Source: CAZMMV01 sp964567475 (GTDB lineage: Bacteria > Bacillota > Clostridia > Tissierellales > Tissierellaceae). From it: a stretch of DNA of 10,661 bases. Each line of letters begins with the position of its first letter. Position 1 is the stretch's first letter. Both the position numbers and the translations under genes were made by a program. The DNA is taken from contig CAZMMV010000060.1 in assembly GCA_964567475.1 (NCBI GenBank), positions 1 to 10,661 on the forward strand, given 5' to 3'. This document shows positions 1 through 6,197 of the stretch, one piece after another. Under the pieces are notes generated by a model. The model had not been told where the DNA came from and did no database searches. It saw nothing but the letters and a program-made list of their open reading frames with translations.

Positions 1-306
1 GATTTAGGATTTTCTTCAGCAAAGACTTATGATTTAGAAGTATGGATGCCTAGTTATGGAGGATATGTAGAGATTTCAAGTTGTAGTAACTTTGAAGACT
101 TCCAGGCAAGACGTGCAAATATAAGATATAGAAGAGAAGATACAGGAAAAGTTGAACTTGTTCATACTTTAAATGGTTCTGGTCTAGCAGTAGGCAGAAC
201 AACAGCTGCGATTTTAGAGAACTATCAAGAAGAAGATGGTTCAGTTACTATTCCAGAAGTATTAGTTCCTTATATGAGAGGTTTAAAAAAGATAGAGAAA
301 AAGTAA
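1..306 (+). CDS. serS: Serine--tRNA ligase, C-terminal part (5' end outside window)
   Basis: This is the last 101 codons of seryl-tRNA synthetase, a cytoplasmic class II synthetase that charges tRNA-Ser (and tRNA-Sec where present) with serine. The frame is open from base 1, so the gene enters from the left, and the first in-frame ATG at 46 is internal. The visible part holds the catalytic-core segment EISSCSNFEDFQARR, which is almost invariant in SerRS, and class II motif 3 (NGSGLAVGRT followed by AILENYQ) with its ATP-binding arginine. The tail VPYMRGLKKI is the usual SerRS C-terminus, so the 3' end is complete. The N-terminal coiled-coil tRNA-binding arm and motifs 1 and 2 lie outside the window. 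A strong terminator follows about 75 nt after the stop codon. The identification is secure. Confidence 0.97.
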   Translation, partial: DLGFSSAKTYDLEVWMPSYGGYVEISSCSNFEDFQARRANIRYRREDTGKVELVHTLNGSGLAVGRTTAAILENYQEEDGSVTIPEVLVPYMRGLKKIEKK

Positions 307-360
307 TTTTATCAAGATCTAAATTAGATAAGTTATATATAAGTCAAGATTTATAAAACT

Positions 361-402
361 AGTGAATAATCAATAGAAAATAGTGAACAATCAATAGTAA
401 GA
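361..402 (+). repeat. Imperfect 21-bp tandem repeat, second copy is the terminator 5' arm
   Basis: Two adjacent copies begin AGTGAATAATCAATAG (361-376) and AGTGAACAATCAATAG (382-397), and differ at one base. The second copy is the left arm of the terminator hairpin at 381-420. The T/C difference still lets the first copy pair with the same right arm, through a U-G wobble, so two mutually exclusive hairpins can be drawn. Confidence 0.7.
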
Positions 403-425
403 ACTATTGATTGTTCACTATTTTT
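381..425 (+). terminator. Strong intrinsic terminator after serS / hairpin in the leader of the M1 peptidase gene
   Basis: A perfect 18-bp inverted repeat (381-398 with 403-420, loop AAGA) is followed directly by TTTTT at 421-425. It lies 75 nt after the serS stop, and its T-run ends 20 nt before the ribosome binding site of the next gene. That leaves no space for a promoter between hairpin and gene. The peptidase must be transcribed either from a promoter upstream of the hairpin or by read-through. Confidence 0.9.
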
Positions 426-444
426 GTATTTACAAGTAATTGAT

Positions 445-451
445 AGGGGAG
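445..451 (+). promoter_or_regulatory. Ribosome binding site that fixes the M1 peptidase start
   Basis: AGGGGAG lies 6 nt before the ATG at 458. An in-frame TTG at 440 would place this site inside the coding region and has no Shine-Dalgarno sequence of its own, so 458 is preferred. Confidence 0.85.
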
Positions 452-457
452 CTTAAT

Positions 458-1972
458 ATGAAAAAACTAAGATTTATTTTAATTGCTTTATTAACAGTAT
501 CTTTAATATTAACAGGATGCAATTCCAATCAACTTTTAAATGAGGAGAAATTAGCTTCACAGGATTTATTAGTTGAGGATTTTAATGGAATAGATGAATC
601 AAAATTGACTCTATATAATATAGATCTTGAATTAGATACAAAAGAGATGTCTTATAAGGGGAAACAATATGTTAATTATGTAAATAATACAGATAGGGAT
701 TTAGAAGAAATATATTTTCATGTTTATCCTAATGCTTTTAGGGATTTTTCAACAATTCCAGTTTTATTTGATACTAGAGATAGTATTAATCAGAAGAATT
801 ATGTTCCAGGATATATTGATATTAAAAGAATTTCTAATAACAAAAAGGATTTAAAATGGAATGTTGAAGGTGATAAGGATACTATACTTCATATTGATTT
901 AGATAAAGCTCTGAAAAAAGGTAAAAGTATAGAATTATACTTAGAGTATAAAGTTAAACTTCCAAGTACAAAGGATAGATTTGGATATCATGATAAGGGT
1001 GTTAATCTAGGAAATTGCTATCCTATTGTAGCAGTTTATGATGAAGATGGGTGGAATTTAGATCCATATAAGGAATTGGGGGATCCTTTCTATAGTGAAG
1101 TATCTAATTATAAATTAAATATAAAAGTTCCTAAGGAAATGGAAATAGCCACTTGTGGAAAGATATTATTAGATAGAGTAAAGGGAGATAAAAGGACTTA
1201 TGAAGTTGAAGCTAATTTGATTAGAGATTTTGCTTGGGCAGCAAGTGAGGACTTCAAGATAAATAAAAGAGTAGTAGATGGAACTGTAATTAAGCTTTAT
1301 TCTATTGTTAACAATTCAAGATTTATAGAAAATAGCTTAGATATAGGAGAAAAGGCAATAAGAAACTTTAATAAGGTTTTCGGTAAATACCCCTATGGAC
1401 AATATTCAATAGTAGTTACAAAATTCCCCTCAGGAATGGAATATCCAGGGATAGTCTTCATATCAGATCAGTATCAAACATTAGATCCACTAGAAACAGT
1501 CATAGTTCATGAAACAGCTCATCAGTGGTGGTATGGTCTTGTAGGTAATGATCAAATAGATGAAGCCTGGCTAGATGAGAGTTTGGCAACATATTCAGAA
1601 GTTATATATTTTAAGGAGCTATATGGAGAAGACAGAGCTAAAGAACATTATGACAATATAAGATATGGATATGAATATGCAGTTGACTATCTAGCTAATG
1701 ATAAGCTAGTTAACAAAACTTTATCTAAATTTACTGATTGGAATGATTATGGAGCTTTGGCCTATAATAGAGGTGGTATGTTTTTACACAGGATTAGAGA
1801 AGAATTTGGGGAAGATGTATTGTACAATATATTAAATGAATATTACAATAGATATAAATTTCATATAGCAAAAACTGAAGATTTTATAGGAGTATGTGAA
1901 GATATAACTGGAGAATCTTTTGATGATTTGGTTAAAGAATATTTAAATGGTGGAAGATCATTAGTAGAATAG
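458..1972 (+). CDS. Lipoprotein M1-family zinc metallopeptidase (aminopeptidase N-like)
   Basis: This is a 504-residue, membrane-anchored zinc peptidase of the gluzincin M1 family, expected to trim N-terminal residues from peptides outside the cell. The protein starts with a lipoprotein signal peptide: a basic MKKLR, a hydrophobic stretch and the lipobox LTGC with Cys21 as the lipidation site. A beta-rich N-terminal region (about 45-270) precedes the catalytic domain. GMEYP at 326-330 stands where classical M1 enzymes have GAMEN. The zinc motif is HETAH (His351, Glu352, His355), with Glu374 in WLDES at the expected HEXXH-X18-E distance. Tyr436 (AYNRGG) fits the transition-state tyrosine. The protein is shorter than full aminopeptidase N (about 850 residues) and lacks the long helical C-terminal domain, which is normal for this bacterial lipoprotein subgroup. 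The natural substrate cannot be read from sequence. No gene partner is evident. Confidence 0.9.
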   Translation: MKKLRFILIALLTVSLILTGCNSNQLLNEEKLASQDLLVEDFNGIDESKLTLYNIDLELDTKEMSYKGKQYVNYVNNTDRDLEEIYFHVYPNAFRDFSTIPVLFDTRDSINQKNYVPGYIDIKRISNNKKDLKWNVEGDKDTILHIDLDKALKKGKSIELYLEYKVKLPSTKDRFGYHDKGVNLGNCYPIVAVYDEDGWNLDPYKELGDPFYSEVSNYKLNIKVPKEMEIATCGKILLDRVKGDKRTYEVEANLIRDFAWAASEDFKINKRVVDGTVIKLYSIVNNSRFIENSLDIGEKAIRNFNKVFGKYPYGQYSIVVTKFPSGMEYPGIVFISDQYQTLDPLETVIVHETAHQWWYGLVGNDQIDEAWLDESLATYSEVIYFKELYGEDRAKEHYDNIRYGYEYAVDYLANDKLVNKTLSKFTDWNDYGALAYNRGGMFLHRIREEFGEDVLYNILNEYYNRYKFHIAKTEDFIGVCEDITGESFDDLVKEYLNGGRSLVE

Positions 1973-2058
1973 CTTCAAAGTCCTCCTTGTAAAACTATTA
2001 TAAATGTTTAATAGTTTATTAAACTAGCTAATAGATTATATATTATTAAATAATAATC

Positions 2059-2067
2059 TGTTACAAT
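2059..2067 (+). promoter_or_regulatory. Possible extended -10 promoter of the D-Ala-D-Ala carboxypeptidase gene
   Basis: TGTTACAAT fits an extended -10 (TGn followed by TACAAT), 19 nt before the ATG at 2087. No good -35 hexamer lies 16-18 bp upstream. The transcription start would fall very close to the RBS AGGGTGA (2073-2079), which weakens the call. Confidence 0.3.
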
Positions 2068-2086
2068 ATAGTAGGGTGAATTTTTT

Positions 2087-3247
2087 ATGAAAAAAAGGAT
2101 AAATTTAATTTTAGCTATTATAATAATTTTCACAAGCACAGTTGTAAATGGTGAAATTTCCATGGAAGGTAAATTGCGATCTTATATTTTAGCAGATGTG
2201 GAAACAGGCCAAGTATTAGAAGCATATAATATAGGTCAAGTAGTAGAAATAGCAAGTATTTCAAAGCTAATGACATATCTTATAGTAATGGATAATATAT
2301 CTAGTGGAGATATTAGTCTAGAAGATAAGATTGTAATAGATAAAGATACAGCTAGAATAGGAGGTTCTAGTTTAAAGCTAAAAGAAGGAGAAATATTTAC
2401 AGTAGCTGACTTACTAAAAGGGGCTTTAGTAGTATCAGGTAATGATGCTGCCTATGCTCTTTCAAAACATGTGGCAGGAACAGAAATAGAATTTGCTAAA
2501 TTAATGAATAAAAAGGCTAGAGAAATAGAACTTGATAGTGCTATCTTTTATAATTCTACAGGACTGCCAGTATATGAAATAAATCAACAAAACAAGATGA
2601 CAACTACTGATATATTTAAATTGTCTCAACATATAATCAAGAAATATCCTGAGGTTTTGGAGATATCAAGTATTAGAGCTATAAATATGGTAGATAGAGA
2701 TTTTTATGGAAGAAATACTAATCCCTTGCTTATGAAGATAAAAGAAGTCGATGGATTGAAGACAGGTTATACAGGTGCTGCTGGTTGGTGTGATGTATGT
2801 ACTTTCAATATAGAAGGAATAGAAAACAAGACAAAGGATCTTCGCTTGGTATCTATTGTCATGGGATCTAAGGACATGAATACAAGAGATGAAATCCTAA
2901 GGCTTCTTGTAGAGTCAGCAATAGATACATATTCTAATAGGGCGTTTTTAGATGAAGAGATTCCAATAGATATATTAGAAACTCCTAAGGGCAACATTGG
3001 ACAGGTAAACCTATATCCTAAAGAAGGATATTCTAAAATTATAAGACAAGATGAAGATATAAAATTATCTTTAGACATAGATAAAAATATAAAACTTCCC
3101 TTAGTTGAGAGGCAAAAGATTGGTACTGCAAAGATTGTAGAAAATGGACAGGTAAGTTTTAAAACAGATATTATAGTAAAAGAAGAAGTAAATAAGGGAA
3201 AATGGTATACTATATTATTTAGGAAATTAGTATTATTGTTTAGTTAA
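2087..3247 (+). CDS. dacF: D-alanyl-D-alanine carboxypeptidase, peptidase S11 (DacF-type low-molecular-weight PBP)
   Basis: This 386-residue penicillin-binding protein removes the terminal D-Ala from peptidoglycan stem pentapeptides on the outer face of the membrane, limiting cross-linking. A signal peptide covers about residues 1-22 (KKR, then a long Ile/Leu-rich core). The three S11 active-site motifs are all present in order: SISK with nucleophile Ser57 and Lys60, SGN at 117-119, and KTG at 225-227 (GLKTGYTGAAG). A beta-rich PBP5-type C-terminal domain covers about 275-365. The last 20 or so residues (WYTILFRKLVLLF) look like the amphipathic membrane anchor of the family. Length matches B. 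subtilis DacF (about 390). RBS AGGGTGA precedes the ATG. The dacF symbol is by similarity: Bacillus DacF is a forespore enzyme, but no sigma-F box was seen here, so a vegetative DacA-like role is possible. Confidence 0.9.
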   Translation: MKKRINLILAIIIIFTSTVVNGEISMEGKLRSYILADVETGQVLEAYNIGQVVEIASISKLMTYLIVMDNISSGDISLEDKIVIDKDTARIGGSSLKLKEGEIFTVADLLKGALVVSGNDAAYALSKHVAGTEIEFAKLMNKKAREIELDSAIFYNSTGLPVYEINQQNKMTTTDIFKLSQHIIKKYPEVLEISSIRAINMVDRDFYGRNTNPLLMKIKEVDGLKTGYTGAAGWCDVCTFNIEGIENKTKDLRLVSIVMGSKDMNTRDEILRLLVESAIDTYSNRAFLDEEIPIDILETPKGNIGQVNLYPKEGYSKIIRQDEDIKLSLDIDKNIKLPLVERQKIGTAKIVENGQVSFKTDIIVKEEVNKGKWYTILFRKLVLLFS

Positions 3248-3302
3248 AATAGATAATGAAAATAATTACTTAGTAGAAGAAAATGATATTAATTTTTATT
3301 AT

Positions 3303-3329
3303 TTGACATTTTGTTAAAAATGCTATAAT
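3303..3329 (+). promoter_or_regulatory. Promoter for tRNA-Arg and tadA
   Basis: A consensus -35 TTGACA (3303-3308) and a consensus -10 TATAAT (3324-3329) carry an extended TGC before the -10. The spacer is 15 bp, a little short, which the extended -10 may offset. The predicted start lies about 14 nt before the tRNA 5' end. No promoter was seen between the tRNA and tadA. Confidence 0.8.
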
Positions 3330-3349
3330 ATGAAATGGTAGTTTATTAA

Positions 3350-3426
3350 GCACTGGTAGCTCAGTAGGATAGAGCGACGCCCTCCTAAGGCGTAGGCCGG
3401 GGGTTCGATTCCTCTCCAGTGCACCA
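3350..3426 (+). tRNA. tRNA-Arg (anticodon CCU), CCA encoded
   Basis: The full cloverleaf can be drawn. The acceptor stem GCACTGG pairs with CCAGTGC (3416-3422), followed by discriminator A and an encoded CCA (3424-3426). The D-arm is GCTC...GAGC. The anticodon stem ACGCC/GGCGT has loop CTCCTAA, giving anticodon CCU, which reads the arginine codon AGG. The T-arm GGGGG-TTCGATT-CCTCT contains two G-U pairs. The gene is 77 nt long with no intron. It has its own strong promoter and sits 17 nt before the tadA start codon, so tadA mRNA is probably made by trimming a tRNA-mRNA transcript. Confidence 0.96.
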
Positions 3427-3443
3427 TTTTTAAAGGTGATTCT

Positions 3444-3896
3444 ATGAATGAAGAATATATGAAAATTGCATTAGAAGAAGCCAAAAAGGCATATAGCATC
3501 TACGAAGTTCCAGTAGGTGCTATTGTTGTATATAAGGGCAAGATAATATCTAGGTCTTATAATATGCGTGAAACTTTAAATGATCCTACAGCTCATGCAG
3601 AGATAATAGCTATAAAAGAAGCCAGTAAATATCTAGACTCTTGGAGGCTCATCGACTGTACATTGTATGTAACTCTAGAGCCTTGTGCCATGTGCGCAGG
3701 AGCCATGGTCAACTCTAGACTAGAAAGGGTTGTTATAGGAGCTCGGGACCACAAGAGGGGCTGCTGTGGAACTGTAGAAGACTTAACTAATCATCCCAAG
3801 TTTAATCATAAAGTAGAAGTGGAATTTGGAATATTAGAAGATCAATGTAGCAATATAATATCTAGTTTTTTTAGAAATCTTAGAAAAAGCAAATAA
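3444..3896 (+). CDS. tadA: tRNA-specific adenosine deaminase TadA (A34 to inosine)
   Basis: TadA converts adenosine 34 of tRNA-Arg(ACG) to inosine so that this tRNA can read CGU, CGC and CGA; the enzyme works as a cytoplasmic homodimer. The 150-residue length is normal. The zinc site of the cytidine/deoxycytidylate deaminase fold is complete: HAE with zinc ligand His51 and proton-shuttle Glu53, and PCAMC with Cys81 and Cys84. The TAHAEIIAI and LEPCAMCAGAM contexts are typical of TadA rather than of free-base deaminases. The start ATG follows RBS AAAGGTGAT by a few bases. It lies just after a tRNA-Arg gene and shares its promoter, although that tRNA (CCU) has no A34 and is not a substrate. The stop codon is embedded in the terminator stem. 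Confidence 0.95.
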   Translation: MNEEYMKIALEEAKKAYSIYEVPVGAIVVYKGKIISRSYNMRETLNDPTAHAEIIAIKEASKYLDSWRLIDCTLYVTLEPCAMCAGAMVNSRLERVVIGARDHKRGCCGTVEDLTNHPKFNHKVEVEFGILEDQCSNIISSFFRNLRKSK

Positions 3897-3921
3897 TCTA
3901 AATGGATTATTTGCTTTTTTT
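3886..3921 (+). terminator. Intrinsic terminator of tRNA-Arg/tadA, overlapping the tadA stop
   Basis: A 13-bp stem (3886-3898 with 3905-3917, loop TAAATG) runs into a T-tract at 3915-3921. The left arm includes the last tadA codons and the TAA at 3894-3896. An A-run at 3884-3888 could make it work in reverse, but no minus-strand gene is nearby. Confidence 0.9.
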
Positions 3922-4055
3922 GGAATTAAAGGTATTTAACATGAATATAGTATAATAAAGTATTTTATAACAATATTAAAATTATTTAGAAGTCTTAATT
4001 TCCAAATAAGAGATTGTTTAAATAATAACAATTAACAGACTATTCAAAAAACTCC

Positions 4056-4084
4056 TTGACAAAATTACTTTAACGGTATATAGT
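4056..4084 (+). promoter_or_regulatory. Sigma-A-type promoter of the NSS transporter gene
   Basis: TTGACA (4056-4061) is followed by a 17-bp spacer and TATAGT (4079-4084). The RBS AAGGAGGT (4102-4109) is near-ideal. The remaining spacer DNA (3922-4055) is AT-rich; no riboswitch, T-box or strong hairpin was seen in it. Confidence 0.7.
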
Positions 4085-4115
4085 GTTATAAAATATAGAA
4101 TAAGGAGGTCAAGAA

Positions 4116-5504
4116 ATGAGTGATAAAGACGGAAAAAAATTAATTCCAGAAAGAGAAAATTTTTCAAGCAGCTTTGGTTTGTTAGCAGCAGCAGTTGGCT
4201 CAGCTATAGGATTAGGTAATATATGGAGATTTCCTACTATTACTGGTCAAAATGGAGGTGCAGCTTTCCTAATTATTTACTTAGGTATAGTTGCAGTTAT
4301 AGGTTTACCTATTATGGTTACAGAATTTATCATAGGTAGAGAGGGTAGAAAAGATGCGATTGGATCTTTCAAGATCTTATCACCTAAAGGACCTTGGTTT
4401 GTTTCTGGAGTATTAGGAGTATTGGCAGCATTTTTTATATTAGCCTTTTATGGAGTAGTTGCAGGCTGGACATTGGAATATATTTTCAAAGCAGGAACCA
4501 ATAGCTTTGCTGGTCAATCGAGCAAACAAATAGCAGATATGTTTGGAAATTTTATTTCCAATCCTATTAAACCTATTATTTGGCAAGTTATATTTATGTC
4601 AATTACTGGAATTGCAGTAGGTACAGGAGTAAAAGATGGGATTGAAAGAGTGGCTAAAATATTAGTTCCATTGTTATTAGTAATTATAGTAATCTTAGAT
4701 ATTCAAGCAATTATGCTACCTGGAGGTAAAGCAGGCTTTGAATTTTTATTTAAACCAGACTGGAGTCAAGTAACATGGAACACAGTCCTTGCAGCTTTAG
4801 GTCATGCTTTCTTTTCATTAAGTTTGGGTATGGGTATAATGATTACCTATGGTTCATATATAGATAATAATGAAAATCTAGGAAAAATGGCTTTAGGAGT
4901 ATCCATAGGAGATACCTTAATAGCCCTTTTAGCTGGTATTGCAATATTCCCAGCAGTGTTTTCTTTTGGAATAGAGCCTACTTCAGGAGCCGGACTTGTA
5001 TTTATGTCATTACCTAATGTATTTCCTCAAATGCCAGGAGGATATATATTTGGAGTATTATTCTTTTTCCTATTAGCATTGGCAGCCCTAACCAGTACTA
5101 TATCATTACTTGAAGCAGTAGTAGCATATTTAGTAGATTCACATAATATGAAAAGAAAAATGGCAACAATAGTATCTGTAACATCTATTATTGTTGTAGG
5201 TATGATAGCGTCACTATCAAATGGAGTATTGTCTCATATAAAACTAGGAAGAGCTCAAGATAACATATTTGATTTTATAGATAAGACTACAGCAAATTAT
5301 TTCCTAACATTTGCAGCCTTGATATCTGTTATATTCTTAGGATGGTTCTTAGACAAGGAAATAGTTAAGAAACAAATCACTAGTAATGGAGCTGTAAAAG
5401 CAGGGTATATGAAAGGATTTTTCTTTTTAGTTAAATTTATAGTACCGGTAGCAATAATATTAGTTTTCTTATTCCAAATAGGAATACTAGGAAGACAATT
5501 ATAA
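4116..5504 (+). CDS. Sodium-dependent amino-acid transporter, NSS/SNF family (LeuT fold)
   Basis: A 462-residue integral membrane symporter that should use the sodium gradient to import an amino acid. TM1 carries the family signature around residues 28-40 (GSAIGLGNIWRFP), whose unwound GxAxGLGN segment forms the substrate and sodium site in LeuT. TM6 has the matching broken helix (AFFSLSLGMGIMITYGSY, about 230-248). TM8 has the Ser/Thr-rich ALTSTISLLEA stretch that supplies sodium ligands in LeuT. About 11 membrane helices can be counted, with the last at about 433-458; 11 is common for bacterial NSS members such as Tyt1, whereas LeuT has 12. The substrate (branched-chain, aromatic or other neutral amino acid) cannot be assigned. 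The gene is monocistronic, with its own promoter and terminator. Amino-acid import suits a fermentative amino-acid-using clostridium, which is inference. Confidence 0.93.
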   Translation: MSDKDGKKLIPERENFSSSFGLLAAAVGSAIGLGNIWRFPTITGQNGGAAFLIIYLGIVAVIGLPIMVTEFIIGREGRKDAIGSFKILSPKGPWFVSGVLGVLAAFFILAFYGVVAGWTLEYIFKAGTNSFAGQSSKQIADMFGNFISNPIKPIIWQVIFMSITGIAVGTGVKDGIERVAKILVPLLLVIIVILDIQAIMLPGGKAGFEFLFKPDWSQVTWNTVLAALGHAFFSLSLGMGIMITYGSYIDNNENLGKMALGVSIGDTLIALLAGIAIFPAVFSFGIEPTSGAGLVFMSLPNVFPQMPGGYIFGVLFFFLLALAALTSTISLLEAVVAYLVDSHNMKRKMATIVSVTSIIVVGMIASLSNGVLSHIKLGRAQDNIFDFIDKTTANYFLTFAALISVIFLGWFLDKEIVKKQITSNGAVKAGYMKGFFFLVKFIVPVAIILVFLFQIGILGRQL

Positions 5505-5550
5505 GCAAAATATGTTTTAACAAGAGTAGATTTAGATTATTAAACAAATA

Positions 5551-5582
5551 AAAAAGACCAGTTCGATTGAATTGGTCTTTTT
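5551..5582. terminator. Bidirectional intrinsic terminator between the NSS gene and a minus-strand mini-unit
   Basis: A 14-bp stem (5551-5564 with 5569-5582, loop GATT) has one G-U pair. It carries A5 at the left edge and T5 at the right, so it gives a U-tract on either strand. On the plus strand it ends the NSS transcript; on the minus strand it would end the small transcript starting near 5664. Confidence 0.9.
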
Positions 5583-5600
5583 CATTTGTTATAAGTTTTT

Positions 5601-5642
5601 TTAAAACGGACAAATCTTACAAAAATCAATTAATGTTTTCAT
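5601..5642 (-). CDS. Putative 13-residue peptide ORF, unknown function
   Basis: On the minus strand an ATG at 5642 opens a 13-codon frame, MKTLIDFCKICPF, ending in TAA. I do not recognise it. The case for expression is the context. A strong RBS-like AAGGGGGA (5655-5648) lies 5 nt before the ATG. An extended -10 box TGTTATAAT (5679-5671) lies at a suitable distance upstream, and a terminator begins about 18 nt after the stop. The peptide has two cysteines in CKIC and an aromatic C-terminus; it is too short to show a signal sequence. Alternatives are a leader peptide, an sRNA that carries a chance ORF, or coincidence in an intergenic region. Confidence 0.3.
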   Translation of the reverse strand: MKTLIDFCKICPF

Positions 5643-5647
5643 TAAAA

Positions 5648-5655
5648 TCCCCCTT
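5648..5655 (-). promoter_or_regulatory. RBS-like site before the 13-codon ORF
   Basis: On the minus strand AAGGGGGA precedes ATG by 5 nt. A G-run of this quality is unusual in intergenic DNA this AT-rich, and it is the main reason to consider the tiny ORF translated. Confidence 0.4.
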
Positions 5656-5657
5656 GC

Positions 5658-5673
5658 AATCAATATATTGATT
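5658..5673. promoter_or_regulatory. 16-bp perfect palindrome, candidate operator
   Basis: AATCAATATATTGATT reads the same on both strands. It overlaps the end of the minus-strand -10 box (5676-5671) and covers the expected transcription start, where a dimeric repressor would block initiation. It could also be a chance palindrome in AT-rich sequence. Confidence 0.45.
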
Positions 5674-5679
5674 ATAACA
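5671..5679 (-). promoter_or_regulatory. Extended -10 promoter element, minus strand
   Basis: On the minus strand TGTTATAAT is a consensus extended -10 (TGn-TATAAT). No good -35 is present: the hexamer 17 bp upstream is TACAAT. Predicted transcription starts near 5664 and would run through the 13-codon ORF to the terminator at 5551-5582, giving an RNA of about 110 nt. Confidence 0.4.
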
Positions 5680-5694
5680 TATTAGATGATTTTA

Positions 5695-5723
5695 TTGTAT
5701 AAATTGATAAAGTAGGATATAAT
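5695..5723 (+). promoter_or_regulatory. Promoter of the coiled-coil protein gene
   Basis: TTGTAT (5695-5700), a 17-bp spacer and TATAAT (5718-5723) make a good sigma-A-type promoter. A second TATAAT at 5735-5740 lacks a matching -35. The gene's RBS AGGAGGT is close to ideal. Confidence 0.6.
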
Positions 5724-5764
5724 TTTAATAAAGATATAATAAATAGGGCTAGGAGGTTATTAAT

Positions 5765-6082
5765 ATGTCTAATGAAGAATTTCAAAGAATAGTCTTAGAA
5801 AAACTGGGAAATATCGAAAATAAAATAGAAAATTTAGACAACCGAGTTGGAAATCTTGAAAAGGGTCAAGAAGAGATAAAAAAAGAGCAGCAAGAAATGA
5901 AGAAAGAACAACAAGAAATGAAGAAACAGATAAAATCTATAATTGAACAGACTGCTGGTTTAATTGAATTTAGATATGAAATCAATGCTAAAATAGACCA
6001 GTTATCAAATGATATTAACTCAGTAGAGATAATTACATCACAGAATTGGAATGATATAGCAAGATTAAAAGCAGCCAGATAA
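5765..6082 (+). CDS. Small coiled-coil protein of unknown function
   Basis: A 105-residue soluble, highly charged protein with no signal peptide or membrane segment. Residues 1-60 are a predicted coiled coil: regular heptads with Ile/Leu/Val/Met at core positions (VLEKLGNIENKIENLDNRV), then a near-exact seven-residue repeat EIKKEQQ-EMKKEQQ-EMKKQ at 37-55. After IEQTAGLIEFRYEIN a second short helix continues (AKIDQLSNDINSVEI). Similar short coiled-coil proteins are common and unnamed in Clostridia, some in phage-like settings. No enzyme motif is visible and I do not assign a function. It has its own promoter and RBS (AGGAGGT, TTATTAAT, ATG). The contig ends exactly at the TAA, so any operon partner downstream is hidden by the gap. 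Confidence 0.75.
   Translation: MSNEEFQRIVLEKLGNIENKIENLDNRVGNLEKGQEEIKKEQQEMKKEQQEMKKQIKSIIEQTAGLIEFRYEINAKIDQLSNDINSVEIITSQNWNDIARLKAAR
5873..5935 (+). repeat. 21-bp in-frame repeat encoding coiled-coil heptads
   Basis: Three consecutive 21-bp units encode EIKKEQQ, EMKKEQQ and EMKKQIK. The first two are nearly identical at the DNA level and the third diverges. Such units can gain or lose copies by slippage without shifting the frame. Confidence 0.7.
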
Positions 6083-6182
6083 NNNNNNNNNNNNNNNNNN
6101 NNNNNNNNNNNNNNNNNNNNNNNNNNNNNNNNNNNNNNNNNNNNNNNNNNNNNNNNNNNNNNNNNNNNNNNNNNNNNNNNNN
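6083..6182. other. Assembly gap (100 Ns)
   Basis: Exactly 100 Ns separate two contigs, the usual placeholder for a gap of unknown size. The left contig ends on the last base of a stop codon; the right one begins 15 nt before the dpaA ATG. The dpaA promoter and any genes between are missing, so adjacency of the two sides is a scaffolding claim and not observed sequence. Confidence 0.97.
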
Positions 6183-6197
6183 TAATGGAGGGATTTT

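Noticed and set aside
440..457. TTG start adding six residues to the M1 peptidase
   Set aside because: The RBS AGGGGAG would fall inside this extension, and the lipoprotein signal begins naturally at the ATG at 458.
1992..2017. Hairpin after the M1 peptidase gene (AAACTATTA with TAATAGTTT)
   Set aside because: Only 9 bp, nearly all A-T, and no T-tract follows; too weak to call a terminator.
2767..3078. Open frame of 103 codons on the minus strand
   Set aside because: It lies inside the D-Ala-D-Ala carboxypeptidase gene, has no RBS and shows no recognisable domain; it is a shadow of the real gene.
3248..3302. Search for a terminator after the carboxypeptidase gene
   Set aside because: No hairpin with a T-tract was found before the tRNA promoter; read-through into the tRNA is possible but unsupported.
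3922..4055. Search for a riboswitch or T-box upstream of the NSS transporter
   Set aside because: The DNA is AT-rich with only very short inverted repeats; no T-box sequence, conserved riboswitch core or terminator-antiterminator pair was seen.
5873..5935. Short tandem repeat considered as a CRISPR-like or DNA-level repeat
   Set aside because: The units are in frame, without spacers, and encode regular coiled-coil heptads; protein-level repetition explains them.
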